A DNA stretch of 64,000 bases from Gottfriedia acidiceleris (GTDB lineage Bacteria > Bacillota > Bacilli > Bacillales > Bacillaceae_G). The position numbers and the translations under genes are program-made. The notes beneath the pieces were generated by a model. It was not told the origin of the DNA and searched no databases. It worked only from the letters and a program-made list of their open reading frames with translations. The stretch is from NCBI RefSeq assembly GCF_023115465.1, contig NZ_CP096034.1:1178001-1242000 (forward strand), in the 5' to 3' direction. Shown here in pieces: positions 1 to 8,129 of the stretch. Position 1 is the stretch's first letter, and each line of letters begins with the position of its first letter.

Positions 1-471
1 TGGCCATTACTTGAGTATGATGCAGATTTAAATCGTTATTTTGCTGCTCATCATCCATTCACTTCACCTGTTCGTGAAGATATTGATAAATTAGATACTG
101 ATCCAGGTAGCGTAAAAGCTCAAGCTTATGACTTAGTACTAAATGGTTACGAGCTTGGTGGAGGATCAGTTCGAATTTACGAAAGAGATATACAAGAAAA
201 AATGTTCAAATGCTTAGGTTTTTCTGAAGAAGAAGCACAAGCACAGTTTGGTTTCTTAATGGAAGCATTTGAATACGGAACTCCACCACACGGCGGAATT
301 GCGCTAGGTTTAGACCGTATTGTTATGTTACTTGCAGGTCGCACAAATTTACGTGACACAATTGCATTCCCTAAAACAGCATCAGCAAGTTGCTTATTAA
401 CAAATGCACCAAGTCCAGTTTCTTCTGCACAATTAGAAGAATTAGCGTTAAAAACAACTGTAGAAGAGTAA
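1..471 (+). CDS. aspS: Aspartate--tRNA ligase, C-terminal part (5' end outside window)
   Basis: This is the C-terminal 156 residues of a class II aspartyl-tRNA synthetase, which charges tRNA-Asp in the cytoplasm. The reading frame is open from base 1 and ends at TAA 469-471. The stretch FTSPVRED near the start and the late [15 protein letters not shown] segment, which is class II motif 3 with its ATP-binding arginine, are typical of the AspS catalytic core. The tail after RDTIAFPKT is normal for bacterial AspS. A terminator follows directly, so it ends its transcription unit. In Bacillus, hisS-aspS precedes tcdA, as here. Confidence 0.96.
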   Translation, partial: WPLLEYDADLNRYFAAHHPFTSPVREDIDKLDTDPGSVKAQAYDLVLNGYELGGGSVRIYERDIQEKMFKCLGFSEEEAQAQFGFLMEAFEYGTPPHGGIALGLDRIVMLLAGRTNLRDTIAFPKTASASCLLTNAPSPVSSAQLEELALKTTVEE

Positions 472-474
472 AAT

Positions 475-522
475 AAAAAGGAAGGGTGAAGGAATTAATT
501 TTCTTAATCCTTTCCTTTTTAT
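475..522 (+). terminator. Rho-independent terminator of aspS
   Basis: A bulged hairpin with arms AAAAAGGAA and TTCCTTTTT, extended inside by GGA-TTAA/TTAATCC pairing, starts a few bases after the aspS stop and ends in a T-run. Confidence 0.7.
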
Positions 523-635
523 TGTTGAAGGATTAAGTAAAATTCTGTTTTTTTTAATTCAAGCTTGATGTAATTAGCTTGTATCATGTATATTTAAATC
601 ATTGTAATCTGATTAAGATAGTGGGAGTTGAATAA

Positions 636-1403
636 ATGTTACACCAATTTTCTCGTAATGAACTTGCTTTTGGTAAAGCAGGTTTAGAGCGATTACAAAA
701 CAGTACGGTAGCTATTTTAGGTATTGGAGGCGTTGGCTCATTTTCTGCAGAAGCTTTAGCGCGTTCTGGAGTTGGACGTTTAATACTAGTGGATAAAGAT
801 GTAATTGATATTACAAACGTGAATAGACAAATTCATGCTTTATTATCAACAGTTGGAGAGCCTAAAGTAGAAATGATGAAGCAACGTATTCTTGAGATTA
901 ATCCTGAATGCGAAGTAATTACACATAGAATGTTTTATACAGAAGAAACATTCGAAAAGTTTTTCGAAATTCCATTAGATTATGTAATTGATGCTTCTGA
1001 TACAATTACATATAAAATTCACTTAATTAAAGAATGTCGTCGCCGTGGAATTCCACTTATTTCAAGTATGGGTGCTGCTAATAAGATGGATCCGACTCGA
1101 TTTAAAATTGCTGATATATCAAAAACAACTCACGATCCTATTGCAAAGGTTATTCGAACTAAACTTCGCAAAGAAGGTATTCAAAAAGGAGTAACAGTTG
1201 TCTATTCAGATGAAAGTCCTATTGTTATTCGTGAAGATGTACGTAAAGAAATCGTACCAGATGAAAATACAAAGATTCGAAAAGCGAAAATGCCACCATC
1301 TTCAAACGCTTTTGTACCTTCGGTTGCTGGCTTAATAGCAGCTAGTCATGCAGTACGTGAATTAATTAAAGATATTGAAATTATGCGTGTAGGTAAAGAA
1401 TAA
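636..1403 (+). CDS. tcdA: tRNA threonylcarbamoyladenosine dehydratase
   Basis: This is an E1-like (ThiF/MoeB fold) enzyme that dehydrates t6A37 to the cyclic ct6A form in tRNAs, using ATP. The 255-residue length matches B. subtilis TcdA (YrvM). The nucleotide-binding glycine-rich motif GIGGVGSFSAEAL lies at about residues 29-41, followed by the VDKDVIDITNVNRQ segment that binds ATP/Mg in this family. The ATG has GGGAG upstream at moderate spacing. It stands alone between two terminators. Its position between aspS and rarA is the conserved Bacillus arrangement. Confidence 0.93.
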   Translation: MLHQFSRNELAFGKAGLERLQNSTVAILGIGGVGSFSAEALARSGVGRLILVDKDVIDITNVNRQIHALLSTVGEPKVEMMKQRILEINPECEVITHRMFYTEETFEKFFEIPLDYVIDASDTITYKIHLIKECRRRGIPLISSMGAANKMDPTRFKIADISKTTHDPIAKVIRTKLRKEGIQKGVTVVYSDESPIVIREDVRKEIVPDENTKIRKAKMPPSSNAFVPSVAGLIAASHAVRELIKDIEIMRVGKE

Positions 1404-1423
1404 CCAATGATTAAATATTGCTC

Positions 1424-1456
1424 ACTGTAGGAATTAATTTCCTACAGTTTTTTTAT
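1424..1456 (+). terminator. Rho-independent terminator of tcdA
   Basis: Perfect arms ACTGTAGGAA / TTCCTACAGT flank a short loop and are followed by a run of T residues. Confidence 0.85.
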
Positions 1457-1494
1457 TTATTAATGTAAAAACTACCTTCAATAGGAGGTGTTTG

Positions 1495-1743
1495 ATGTTG
1501 AATAGAGCTTTCAAAGTATTTTGTACTTTCGGATTATCATTATCAATATTAACTGCTTGTAATAGTACAAGTGACGTGGAAAAAGATTCAAAACAGCATC
1601 ATGTAGATAATTTATCCAATCGGATTAATGTTAAGTATAAAAAGAAAAATAATGTTGTCGAGAAAAATGGTAAGGTTGGGAAAGATGGCGTCGTTAACGA
1701 TATGGAATCGATTGAAATGAATAAACGTAAGCCTAATAAATAA
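1495..1743 (+). CDS. Small predicted lipoprotein, function unknown
   Basis: An 82-residue protein with a type II signal peptide: a short basic N-terminus (MLNRAFK), a hydrophobic core and the lipobox LTAC, placing the lipidated cysteine at residue 22. The mature part is short, highly charged and rich in Lys and Asn (KYKKKNN, MNKRKPNK), with no recognisable domain. The ATG at 1495 sits 6 nt after AGGAGG; an in-frame TTG one codon earlier is too close to it. It has its own terminator. I do not recognise a family. It is probably anchored to the outer face of the membrane. Confidence 0.7.
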   Translation: MLNRAFKVFCTFGLSLSILTACNSTSDVEKDSKQHHVDNLSNRINVKYKKKNNVVEKNGKVGKDGVVNDMESIEMNKRKPNK

Positions 1744-1746
1744 AAA

Positions 1747-1772
1747 AGACCCCCAAATTATTGGGGGTTTCA
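1747..1772 (+). terminator. Rho-independent terminator of the small lipoprotein gene
   Basis: ACCCCC / GGGGGT arms with an 8-nt loop begin right after the stop codon. The A-rich 5' side and TTT tail fit a terminator. Confidence 0.8.
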
Positions 1773-1809
1773 GTCTGCTTAAATACATTACGGTATAGGT
1801 AAAAGGATA

Positions 1810-2028
1810 TTACATATTTAAATCCTTCTCATTTTTAGCACTATTCTTACGTCTTCTCCCAAATTGACGTCCAATTAGAGAAATAACTAATAGTCCAACT
1901 ACAAGAAGTAGAATTTGAAGATATGATAAGTTAAAGTATTTAGCACCTGTAACAATTAAAAGTGTAGATAACGTACCTTTAATAATAAAAAATATAATAA
2001 TCCATAAACCGCCTTTTTTCCAATTCAT
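1810..2028 (-). CDS. Small two-helix membrane protein, unknown
   Basis: A 72-residue protein with two hydrophobic segments, roughly residues 8-30 (GLWIIIFFIIKG onward) and 35-53 (LQILLLVVGLLVISLIG). A basic tail follows (RQFGRRRKNSAKNEK), which should face the cytoplasm. The start chosen is the ATG opening MNWKKGG, because AAGGAG lies 9 nt upstream; an upstream in-frame ATG adds 19 residues without a ribosome site. I do not recognise a family. It lies between two genes transcribed away from or along it, with no obvious operon partner. Confidence 0.6.
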   Translation of the reverse strand: MNWKKGGLWIIIFFIIKGTLSTLLIVTGAKYFNLSYLQILLLVVGLLVISLIGRQFGRRRKNSAKNEKDLNM

Positions 2029-2127
2029 TTTATTATACTCCTTACTATTGCTTGCATTTTGATACTTCATTATACAATAGTACAAGTGATAATATACTGT
2101 GAATGTTTTACATTATTTTGTCCAAAT

Positions 2128-2559
2128 TTATTCTGTTAGATTGATCAATACATTTTGTTTCTTCTGGATTAATGTTTTTAGATTAACAATTTGTCTGTTT
2201 AAATTTTCATTATCAATTTTTAATTTAGCTACTCTTTCTTTTAACTTCATAATTTCCTCCATTGCTGGATGCTTTTGTTCAAAGTTCATTAAGAATTGGA
2301 TGACTAGTTCAATATTTAGTGAAGGAGGATTTATAGGTTTATTTAATTTTGTAACATCTTTAGGTTTGTTCATTTCTCTAAATTGATCTTTTGATAGTTT
2401 TCTGTATCTAGAAGCACATGCTGTCTTTGTCCGATTAATAATATTTGCTACCATTTCAAATGCTTCTTGCTTCGATTTACCTTTACTTTCATATTTTTCA
2501 ACTAGTTCAATTAATGTGTTTTCATCTTCAAGTGACCATTTTGTTTTAGGAGCATTCAT
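2128..2559 (-). CDS. Myb/SANT-domain regulator, RsfA-like
   Basis: A 143-residue protein. The first 60 residues form a Myb/SANT-like DNA-binding unit: W8 followed by an acidic helix, then the INRTKTACASRYRKL recognition-helix segment. This arrangement resembles the RsfA family of prespore-specific regulators (W..ED..L, then R...AC..R). Residues 100-135 (MKLKERVAKLKIDNENLNRQIV) are a clear heptad coiled coil, suggesting dimerisation. The start has AGAGGTG 5 nt upstream. It is divergent from rarA. DNA binding is well supported by sequence; a role in sporulation is an inference from family resemblance only. Confidence 0.65.
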   Translation of the reverse strand: MNAPKTKWSLEDENTLIELVEKYESKGKSKQEAFEMVANIINRTKTACASRYRKLSKDQFREMNKPKDVTKLNKPINPPSLNIELVIQFLMNFEQKHPAMEEIMKLKERVAKLKIDNENLNRQIVNLKTLIQKKQNVLINLTE

Positions 2560-2696
2560 TTTTTCACCTCTTTATTTCAACTATTATTATCTTCACCAAA
2601 TAAATTGTTAGTAAAAAGAAATATTTGCTTGGTGCAGATGAAAAATGTTTCCAATTCAATTACAATAGTAAAAAGAGTTATAAAGGAGGGAGAAAA

Positions 2697-3986
2697 ATGA
2701 GTCATGAACCTCTAGCATACCGTATGAGACCAAGAACGATTGATGAATTAATTGGTCAGGAAAAAATTATCGGAAAAGAATCAGCGTTATATCGATTAAT
2801 ACATAACGGACGAGTTCCTTCAATGTTAATACACGGGGAACCTGGAATAGGTAAGACATCGTTTGCCCATGCAATTGCTGGTACGGTTGATAAACGGTTT
2901 GTAACTGTAAATGCGACTACTTCTGGTAAAAAAGAACTTGAGGATATCGTTCATGAGGCGAAAATGTTCGGTGAGATCATTCTTTTTGCAGATGAAATCC
3001 ATCGTTGGTCAAAGCTGCAACAGGATTATTTATTATCATATGTAGAAAGCGGATTTATCACGTTAATTGGGGCAACAACTGAGAATCCATACCACGATGT
3101 TAACAGTGCAATACGCTCTCGCTGTAACCACATTTTAAAATTAGAACCGCTATTACCAAAACATATTTATAAATTATTAGATAAAGCCTTGAGAGATGAG
3201 GAAAGAGGATTAGGAAACTTGCAAATCCAAATTTCAGAGGAACAAATTTTAAAAATTGCTCATGGAGTAAACGGGGATGCAAGATCATCATTAAATATTT
3301 TGGAATCAATCGTATACGGTTCAACAAAAGAGTCAGACGGAACGATTGTAGTCCAAGATGAAATTATTGATGAATTTCTTCGTTCAAAAGGTTTTAATCA
3401 TGATAAAAATGGAGACTTTCATTATGACACATTGTCTGGTTTCCAAAAGAGTATTCGTGGAAGTGATGTAAATGCAGCACTTTATTATTTAGCGAGGCTC
3501 ATTGAGGCGGGTGATTTAACTAGCATTATTCGAAGATTATTAGTGATTGCTTATGAGGATATCGGATTAGCTGGCGATCCATGGAAGGTTGTCCTGGCTT
3601 GTGAAGCCGCAAAGCAAGTTGGATTTCCTGAAGCAAGAATTATTCTTTCAAATGTAGTAATCGAGCTCTGCTTGTCATCCAAATCTAATTCTAGTGTCAC
3701 ATCAATTGATCGAGCATTAAATGATGTAAGAAGTGGGCTACATGATGATATCCCAGCACATTTAAAAGATGCTCATTATGCTGGAGCAAAGGATATGGGG
3801 CATGGGATTGGTTATATTTATCCGCATGATCATCCTTTAGGTAATTTTGGCGGTTGGGTAAATCAACAATATCTTCCAGATCGGCTAGTAAATCAAGTTT
3901 ACTATAAACCAAAAGAAGCAGGTAATGAAAAACGTTACGGGGCTATTTTTGAAAAACTACAGCAGTTTAAGCAAAATCATAAGTAA
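2697..3986 (+). CDS. rarA: Replication-associated recombination AAA+ ATPase RarA (MgsA)
   Basis: A 429-residue AAA+ ATPase of the RarA/MgsA/WRNIP1 family, acting at stalled replication forks. Walker A is GEPGIGKTS (about residues 47-55), Walker B with DEIH is near residue 97, and the sensor GATTENP is near residue 122. The C-terminal half has the tetramerisation/DNA-binding region typical of RarA (RALNDVRSG, YPHDHP). The start is the ATG opening MSHEPLAYRMRP, 6 nt after GGAGGG; an upstream ATG would add 24 non-conserved residues. In B. subtilis this gene (yrvN) also lies between tcdA and cymR. Confidence 0.95.
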   Translation: MSHEPLAYRMRPRTIDELIGQEKIIGKESALYRLIHNGRVPSMLIHGEPGIGKTSFAHAIAGTVDKRFVTVNATTSGKKELEDIVHEAKMFGEIILFADEIHRWSKLQQDYLLSYVESGFITLIGATTENPYHDVNSAIRSRCNHILKLEPLLPKHIYKLLDKALRDEERGLGNLQIQISEEQILKIAHGVNGDARSSLNILESIVYGSTKESDGTIVVQDEIIDEFLRSKGFNHDKNGDFHYDTLSGFQKSIRGSDVNAALYYLARLIEAGDLTSIIRRLLVIAYEDIGLAGDPWKVVLACEAAKQVGFPEARIILSNVVIELCLSSKSNSSVTSIDRALNDVRSGLHDDIPAHLKDAHYAGAKDMGHGIGYIYPHDHPLGNFGGWVNQQYLPDRLVNQVYYKPKEAGNEKRYGAIFEKLQQFKQNHK

Positions 3987-3999
3987 GTCATGAATAAAA

Positions 4000-4046
4000 G
4001 AGAAGGTAGATTTAAAGCGATATTGTTCGCTTAATCTACCTTCCTT
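4000..4046. terminator. Bidirectional terminator between rarA and the DUF2306 gene
   Basis: A long inverted repeat with arms AAGGTAGATTTAAGCGA-like and TCGCTTAATCTACCTT is flanked by A-rich and T-rich sequence on both sides, so it can end both convergent genes. Confidence 0.8.
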
Positions 4047-4663
4047 TTTAATATGATCCATTCAGTTATGATTAAGTTTATTAATAAACCTACCCATATA
4101 TTAACATTTAGGGCTTCCTCAACCATTCGTTCTCTTCCACCAGGTATATCCAATCCATTCAGCAAAAAGTAAGCTAATAATATAAATGGCACTAAAACTC
4201 GACCACTTACTGCTACTAAAGTGATTCCAAAACTTCGAGTCATCCAGATTTGGTGAGCTATATAATTTTTCTTCTTAGCGCTATGAATACCTTTAATGGT
4301 AGTGAAAATCCAAAGTATAGCTAAAACAAGAAAAGACATTACTTTTGAAAAATTTTCAATATAAAATATTACGATCAATGACAAAATTCCGCTTATAAAA
4401 ACGCTAGTATAGTAAATAGTTCCGATCATTCGATGGATTCTCGTGTTACGAGATCTAACCTTTTTTTTAAACTGTAAAAATCCAACAATTAAAGCAATAA
4501 ATGCAAAAAAGATATGGGTAATTAAAGCAGGATATTGAATTGAAGTTGAACTAATTTGGATACGACTTTTCTCAGGATCTATCAGAAAATATGGAGCCAT
4601 AAATGGAACAATGACACAAAGCGAAATAATAAATAAAATCCACCAACTTTTTCTAGAATTCAT
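4031..4663 (-). CDS. DUF2306-type membrane protein
   Basis: A 210-residue integral membrane protein with about six hydrophobic helices: one N-terminal (WWILFIISLCVIVPFMAPYF), then pairs around residues 45-65, 82-103, 105-125, 143-165 and 187-205. Conserved-looking histidines sit next to helices (ITHIFFAF, RIHRMIGTIYY, YIAHQIWMTRS), the pattern expected of the DUF2306 family. Function is unknown. The ribosome site is weak (GGACAGG). It ends convergently with rarA. Its upstream side borders the mobile repeat at 4795-5317. Confidence 0.65.
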   Translation of the reverse strand: MNSRKSWWILFIISLCVIVPFMAPYFLIDPEKSRIQISSTSIQYPALITHIFFAFIALIVGFLQFKKKVRSRNTRIHRMIGTIYYTSVFISGILSLIVIFYIENFSKVMSFLVLAILWIFTTIKGIHSAKKKNYIAHQIWMTRSFGITLVAVSGRVLVPFILLAYFLLNGLDIPGGRERMVEEALNVNIWVGLLINLIITEWIILKRKVD

Positions 4664-4764
4664 AAATAAACCTGTCCCCCGATAGTTAGATTGATAATAT
4701 TAATATGAAGTGTAAAAATCTTTAAGTACTATCATAACAACCTAATATGAACGGAACATGAATA

Positions 4765-4794
4765 AAAAAGTCGAGATTTTAGTCTCGACTTTTA
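4765..4794 (-). repeat. Left 30-bp direct duplication (terminator hairpin) flanking element copy 1
   Basis: Thirty bases identical to 5318-5347. They make a full hairpin: A-run, GTCGAGA, loop TTTTAG, TCTCGAC, T-run. The same hairpin stands right after the stop of the 5351-7111 gene, so this is most simply a target duplication made when the element at 4795-5317 inserted. Confidence 0.85.
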
Positions 4795-5317
4795 CATGCT
4801 GTTGAAAAATTACCTTGTCAATTAATTATCAAATTTTCGTGAAAGGAGTAGAGTGATGTTGATTTCCATTACAGGATGCTCGCTTTCCATGGGGCGAGAC
4901 CTGAGCCTCCTCGGCAAGCCTGTGGGGTCTCAGCCTTCCCGCTTATCCCATAGGAGTCGAGCATCCCTCCATTCCAATCAACTTATTCATCTAAAAATGT
5001 CTGCAATAAACCCTAATCAAATAGCCTTTCCTTAGAGTAATCTAACTTTAATCAGATTGTAGATCAATTAATTTGAACATTTATTAATTGAACATTTATT
5101 AAACTAAACAATCGAATTTGTTTTCTAAAAAAAGCTTATAATATTTTTAACGTCTAAAAAAATCATTTCTATTGTTATTGAAATAATGAAATTGCTCAAA
5201 CATATTAACATTTAAAATCATTAAAAAATCATTCAAAAAATGCTAATTTTTTATCATTATTAAATGTTCATTTAAAGTCCGTTTTCCCTATTGACGTCTT
5301 TATATTTCAACACTCTG
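4795..5317 (+). mobile_element. Non-coding MITE-like element, copy 1 (523 bp)
   Basis: Starts CATGCTGTTGAAA and ends TTTCAACACTCTG, imperfect inverted repeats matching at 10 of 13 positions. The first 190 bp fold back: GGATGCTCG (4874-4882) pairs with CGAGCATCC (4958-4966) and GTTGATT (4858-4864) with AATCAAC (4976-4982). The rest is AT-rich. A second, almost identical copy is at 41289-41758; copy 1 carries about 50 extra bases near 5070-5130 containing a short tandem repeat of a TTGAACATTTATT-like unit. No transposase is encoded. Both ends abut an identical 30-bp terminator hairpin. Confidence 0.85.
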
Positions 5318-5347
5318 AAAAAGTCGAGATTTTAGTCTCGACTTTTA
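5318..5347 (-). terminator. Terminator of the 5351-7111 gene; right copy of the 30-bp duplication
   Basis: Read on the minus strand, the hairpin GTCGAGA-TTTTAG-TCTCGAC with flanking A and T runs lies 3 nt after the stop codon and is a good rho-independent terminator. It is identical to 4765-4794 across the inserted element. Confidence 0.85.
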
Positions 5348-5350
5348 AAT

Positions 5351-7111
5351 TTAAGCACTAATATCATTTTCAAAAACTTCAATAGTTGGAGAATCAACTA
5401 AATGACTAGTTAATAATTTAATCTCGAGGAAAAGTAGATCCGGTTTAATAAAAGTTGAAGGGATTGATAAAATCTCTTTGTCATTTTTATCGTAGAAAAC
5501 AATATAATTTACTTTTCGTTGATATGCTGCCATTTTACCTTCGTTTTTACCCCATTTTCGGAGTTCAATTGTCATCCGATTTATCTTATGAAGCTCGATC
5601 GACTTCAATTCATTACCTTTTTTTAAGGTTAGTTGTCTACTTGTTAAAATTAATTTTGATTCTTTTCGAAGTTGAATTGTTGCATACACTTTATATAAGA
5701 AAATAATCCATAGTAAAGCTAGTAATAAAAAATAAATTGGATCGTGATTTCCAAAAGCAGTACCTGTTCTAACAGCAGTTAGAAAACCGAGAAAATAAGT
5801 ACCAAAATGCCAGCTTGGCTTTGATTCCAAAATGACTTCTTGACCTAATTTATCGTTTTCTTCTTTATTTAATAATTCAAGTTGGGCTTTATGCTCATCC
5901 TCAGTATATTTATCCCATTTTGTAAATGCCGTAATTGTTTCATCATAAAATCGTGGACTAGGAATTTGGTCAGAAATATAAGCCCCTACATATGCGGCCA
6001 TCCAATCATTTTCTTCCCAATTTTCTTGATGACTACGAAATTTAGTTAAATAATAAGTTACTTCTTGTTCATAATAGTTTGAAGTATCATAACGCTTTAT
6101 AATTTCAATCTCGTCTGGAATCACACCAAAATCTTCATGAGTAATTAAATAAAGAAACAGTCTGTTTTTCACAAAACTATGTTGATGCTCTTCCGTAAAG
6201 GTGTAGTTATCTTTCTTTGAAAATTCATTTAATTTTGTATAAAACCATACCGCAGATTCAATATTATGAGCACAGTAATCAAGTATTTCTTTTTCAATTT
6301 GTACGCCATGTTCCATCAGTGATATAACAGCATCCACCTTTAGGTAAGGATCTTTATACTCAAGTGCTTCTTTTAAATATTCATGCATGCGATCGTCAAA
6401 ATAATATTGCATTAATTGAAGGCAAATACCCATTTCAGTTCGAACGGTTAGGTAAGATTCCTTCCAAGCCTGGTATACATATTTTAAGTTGTAATCTTGA
6501 TCATAATTTAAATATGATTCTCGTTTAATCTTATATAGAACTTTAATTTGTTCGATTATATAATCGTTCTCAGCGGATGAAAAAGGTAAAGGAATTGAAT
6601 TTCTTTTACACAATAGAATCAGATGGAAAATAGAAACTGCAGTTTCTTCATTTTCGATTAAATGTAATAGTTTTTTTACAAGTTCTGGAGCCCAATTTGT
6701 CTCTTCGAAAATGAATTGAACATCGATATCGAGCGAGTATCGTTTACTATTTTTTTCAATGATTCGTATATAAGCATCCCTAGCTAACTCTGATTTCAAA
6801 CTTATTAATAAATAAAGAGCTTGAAGTTTTGCTCGTTCACTATAGGCTTCAAAATTCTTTTCGATTGGAGTTATTAATTCTTGGAGTGCAAACTCTGAAC
6901 AAAATCCAACTAAGTGATAGCTTCCATCATCCCAATCTTCTATTGATTTCGGGAAATTACTTCCCGCTTCTTCTAATAAATAAATTAATGATTCAATAGA
7001 AGCACCTGATTGAAGAGACTTTCTAAGTTGGTCTATGCCTTTTGCGCGCTGATATAAATCTTGGTGGCGTAATTGATTTACTATTTTTTTGAATTTTCTT
7101 TGTACAGCCAA
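5351..7111 (-). CDS. Large protein with helical-repeat N-part, membrane segment and PH-like C-part, unknown
   Basis: A 586-residue protein I do not recognise. Residues 1 to about 440 are almost all amphipathic helices with recurring patterns (LYLLISLKSELARDAY, VDAVISLMEHGVQIEKEI), suggestive of HEAT/ARM-type repeats. One or two hydrophobic segments follow (TYFLGFLTAV, then PIYFLLLALLWIIFLYKVY near 460-480). The last 100 residues look like a beta-rich PH-type domain (LTSRQLTLKKGNELKSIELHKINRMTIELRKWG). The start is a TTG 7 nt after AGGAGG. It is monocistronic, ending at the duplicated terminator. Membrane anchoring is likely; function is unknown. Confidence 0.75.
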   Translation of the reverse strand: MAVQRKFKKIVNQLRHQDLYQRAKGIDQLRKSLQSGASIESLIYLLEEAGSNFPKSIEDWDDGSYHLVGFCSEFALQELITPIEKNFEAYSERAKLQALYLLISLKSELARDAYIRIIEKNSKRYSLDIDVQFIFEETNWAPELVKKLLHLIENEETAVSIFHLILLCKRNSIPLPFSSAENDYIIEQIKVLYKIKRESYLNYDQDYNLKYVYQAWKESYLTVRTEMGICLQLMQYYFDDRMHEYLKEALEYKDPYLKVDAVISLMEHGVQIEKEILDYCAHNIESAVWFYTKLNEFSKKDNYTFTEEHQHSFVKNRLFLYLITHEDFGVIPDEIEIIKRYDTSNYYEQEVTYYLTKFRSHQENWEENDWMAAYVGAYISDQIPSPRFYDETITAFTKWDKYTEDEHKAQLELLNKEENDKLGQEVILESKPSWHFGTYFLGFLTAVRTGTAFGNHDPIYFLLLALLWIIFLYKVYATIQLRKESKLILTSRQLTLKKGNELKSIELHKINRMTIELRKWGKNEGKMAAYQRKVNYIVFYDKNDKEILSIPSTFIKPDLLFLEIKLLTSHLVDSPTIEVFENDISA

Positions 7112-7264
7112 CTTAAAACCTCCTCTAGCTTCTTTTTAATTCCAATATATCATAATAAGGGTAATGAGAAATAGTTAAATAGTCTTGTAGTGTATTTGTT
7201 TAAATAAAAATACAGGTCTTTTACCTTATTTTTTGTCACAATTGGATAAATTTTACAAATTGTT

Positions 7265-7293
7265 TTGATAATTTACTTTTAAGCTTTTATAAT
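7265..7293 (+). promoter_or_regulatory. SigA-type promoter for the 7420 gene
   Basis: TTGATA at 7265-7270 and TATAAT at 7288-7293 are separated by 17 bp. This intergenic stretch (7112-7419) also holds a leader hairpin (arms TCCTA 7336-7340 and TAGGA 7377-7381, inner TTTCG/CGAAA) followed by T8, which could act as an attenuator. Confidence 0.65.
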
Positions 7294-7419
7294 AATAAGA
7301 ACAAGCTGTTCATATTTTATATAGAACTTGTCCAATCCTAGCGATCATTTCGATTAACTTATTCTCGAAACGAAAGTAGGAATTTTTTTTGTACCTAAAT
7401 ATAAGAACGGAGGATGAAC

Positions 7420-7752
7420 ATGGTTAAGCTCTATGTCCTGGCGGTTGTCATTGGTGGAGTGACCGGATTTATTTTTCACATCCTGTTTAACAAAGGTACG
7501 ATTATGCTCCCGGTGAGACGAAAGAAAGGTTTTTATTTAGGTTTTCTTGCAGATATTTTATTTGGAGCAACAGCCGCGACATTATTTGTTTCTTTATTTA
7601 TACCAGAAAACATGTTAAAAGATATGCGTATGGTAATCGGGTACTGTATATTAGCTGGACTCTCATCTCAAAGCTTTCTTTTAAGCAGGGCACTTAACAC
7701 TGAACGGGAAAGGGTAAGTTCACTGCATAATATTTCTAAGCAAATTGTGTAG
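7420..7752 (+). CDS. DUF4257-type small membrane protein
   Basis: A 110-residue protein with an N-terminal hydrophobic helix containing glycines (VLAVVIGGVTGFIFHILF), a basic loop (LPVRRKKGFYLGFLADILFGA) and two further hydrophobic segments, one around residues 42-60 and one around GYCILAGLSSQSFLL. The layout matches my recollection of the Bacillus DUF4257 family; function is unknown. The start is the ATG at 7420, 6 nt after GGAGG; the in-frame ATG at 7414 touches the ribosome site. It is followed after 43 bp by a small ORF, probably co-transcribed. Confidence 0.65.
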   Translation: MVKLYVLAVVIGGVTGFIFHILFNKGTIMLPVRRKKGFYLGFLADILFGATAATLFVSLFIPENMLKDMRMVIGYCILAGLSSQSFLLSRALNTERERVSSLHNISKQIV

Positions 7753-7795
7753 TATTTTCAATAATTTACTTGGCAAAAGATGAAGGAGGCTTGTA

Positions 7796-8008
7796 ATGAG
7801 GCTAGTGCTAACACCCGAAGAGAAAGCTATTTATTTAGATTTATTAGAGGATTTATTAAATGCTGATACTGAATACGAAATTAAAAGTATCGAATTCCAA
7901 GTCATAAGCTTTTTAAACAACATAAAAGAATCTAGAAAAAATGTTGAAGATTTCGATGAAAAAGCAGCAGCTGCTCAATTTGTACGTGCTGGTAAATTGA
8001 AAAGTTAA
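7796..8008 (+). CDS. Small acidic hypothetical protein
   Basis: A 70-residue acidic, soluble, helix-rich protein (LTPEEKAIYLDLLEDLL, then a long helix to FLNNIKESRK). It has no signal peptide or membrane segment and I do not recognise a family. The start has AAGGAGG at good spacing. It lies 43 bp after the DUF4257-type gene and before a terminator, so the two probably form one transcription unit. Confidence 0.6.
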   Translation: MRLVLTPEEKAIYLDLLEDLLNADTEYEIKSIEFQVISFLNNIKESRKNVEDFDEKAAAAQFVRAGKLKS

Positions 8009-8042
8009 GCAAGCATTTAATGGTCTATATTCAGTAACTAAA

Positions 8043-8077
8043 AACTGGAACTCAAAATGGAGTTCCAGTTCTTTATT
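8043..8077 (+). terminator. Terminator after the 7420-8008 pair
   Basis: Perfect arms ACTGGAACTC / GGAGTTCCAGT (one end offset) with an A-rich loop and CTTTATT tail. Confidence 0.8.
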
Positions 8078-8129
8078 GTGATACGAAAAGCCTAGGCTTC
8101 TAAAAAGCGTATAGCGTGGTATTAAAAAA

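Noticed and set aside
2099-2386. 95-codon frame opposite the Myb-domain gene
   Set aside because: Phe/Ile-rich antisense translation of a clear coding gene; no ribosome site.
4853-5035. A 60-codon open frame inside element copy 1, with a fair ribosome site
   Set aside because: Copy 2 has a 2-nt length change that shifts the frame in the middle, so the protein is not conserved although the DNA is nearly identical.
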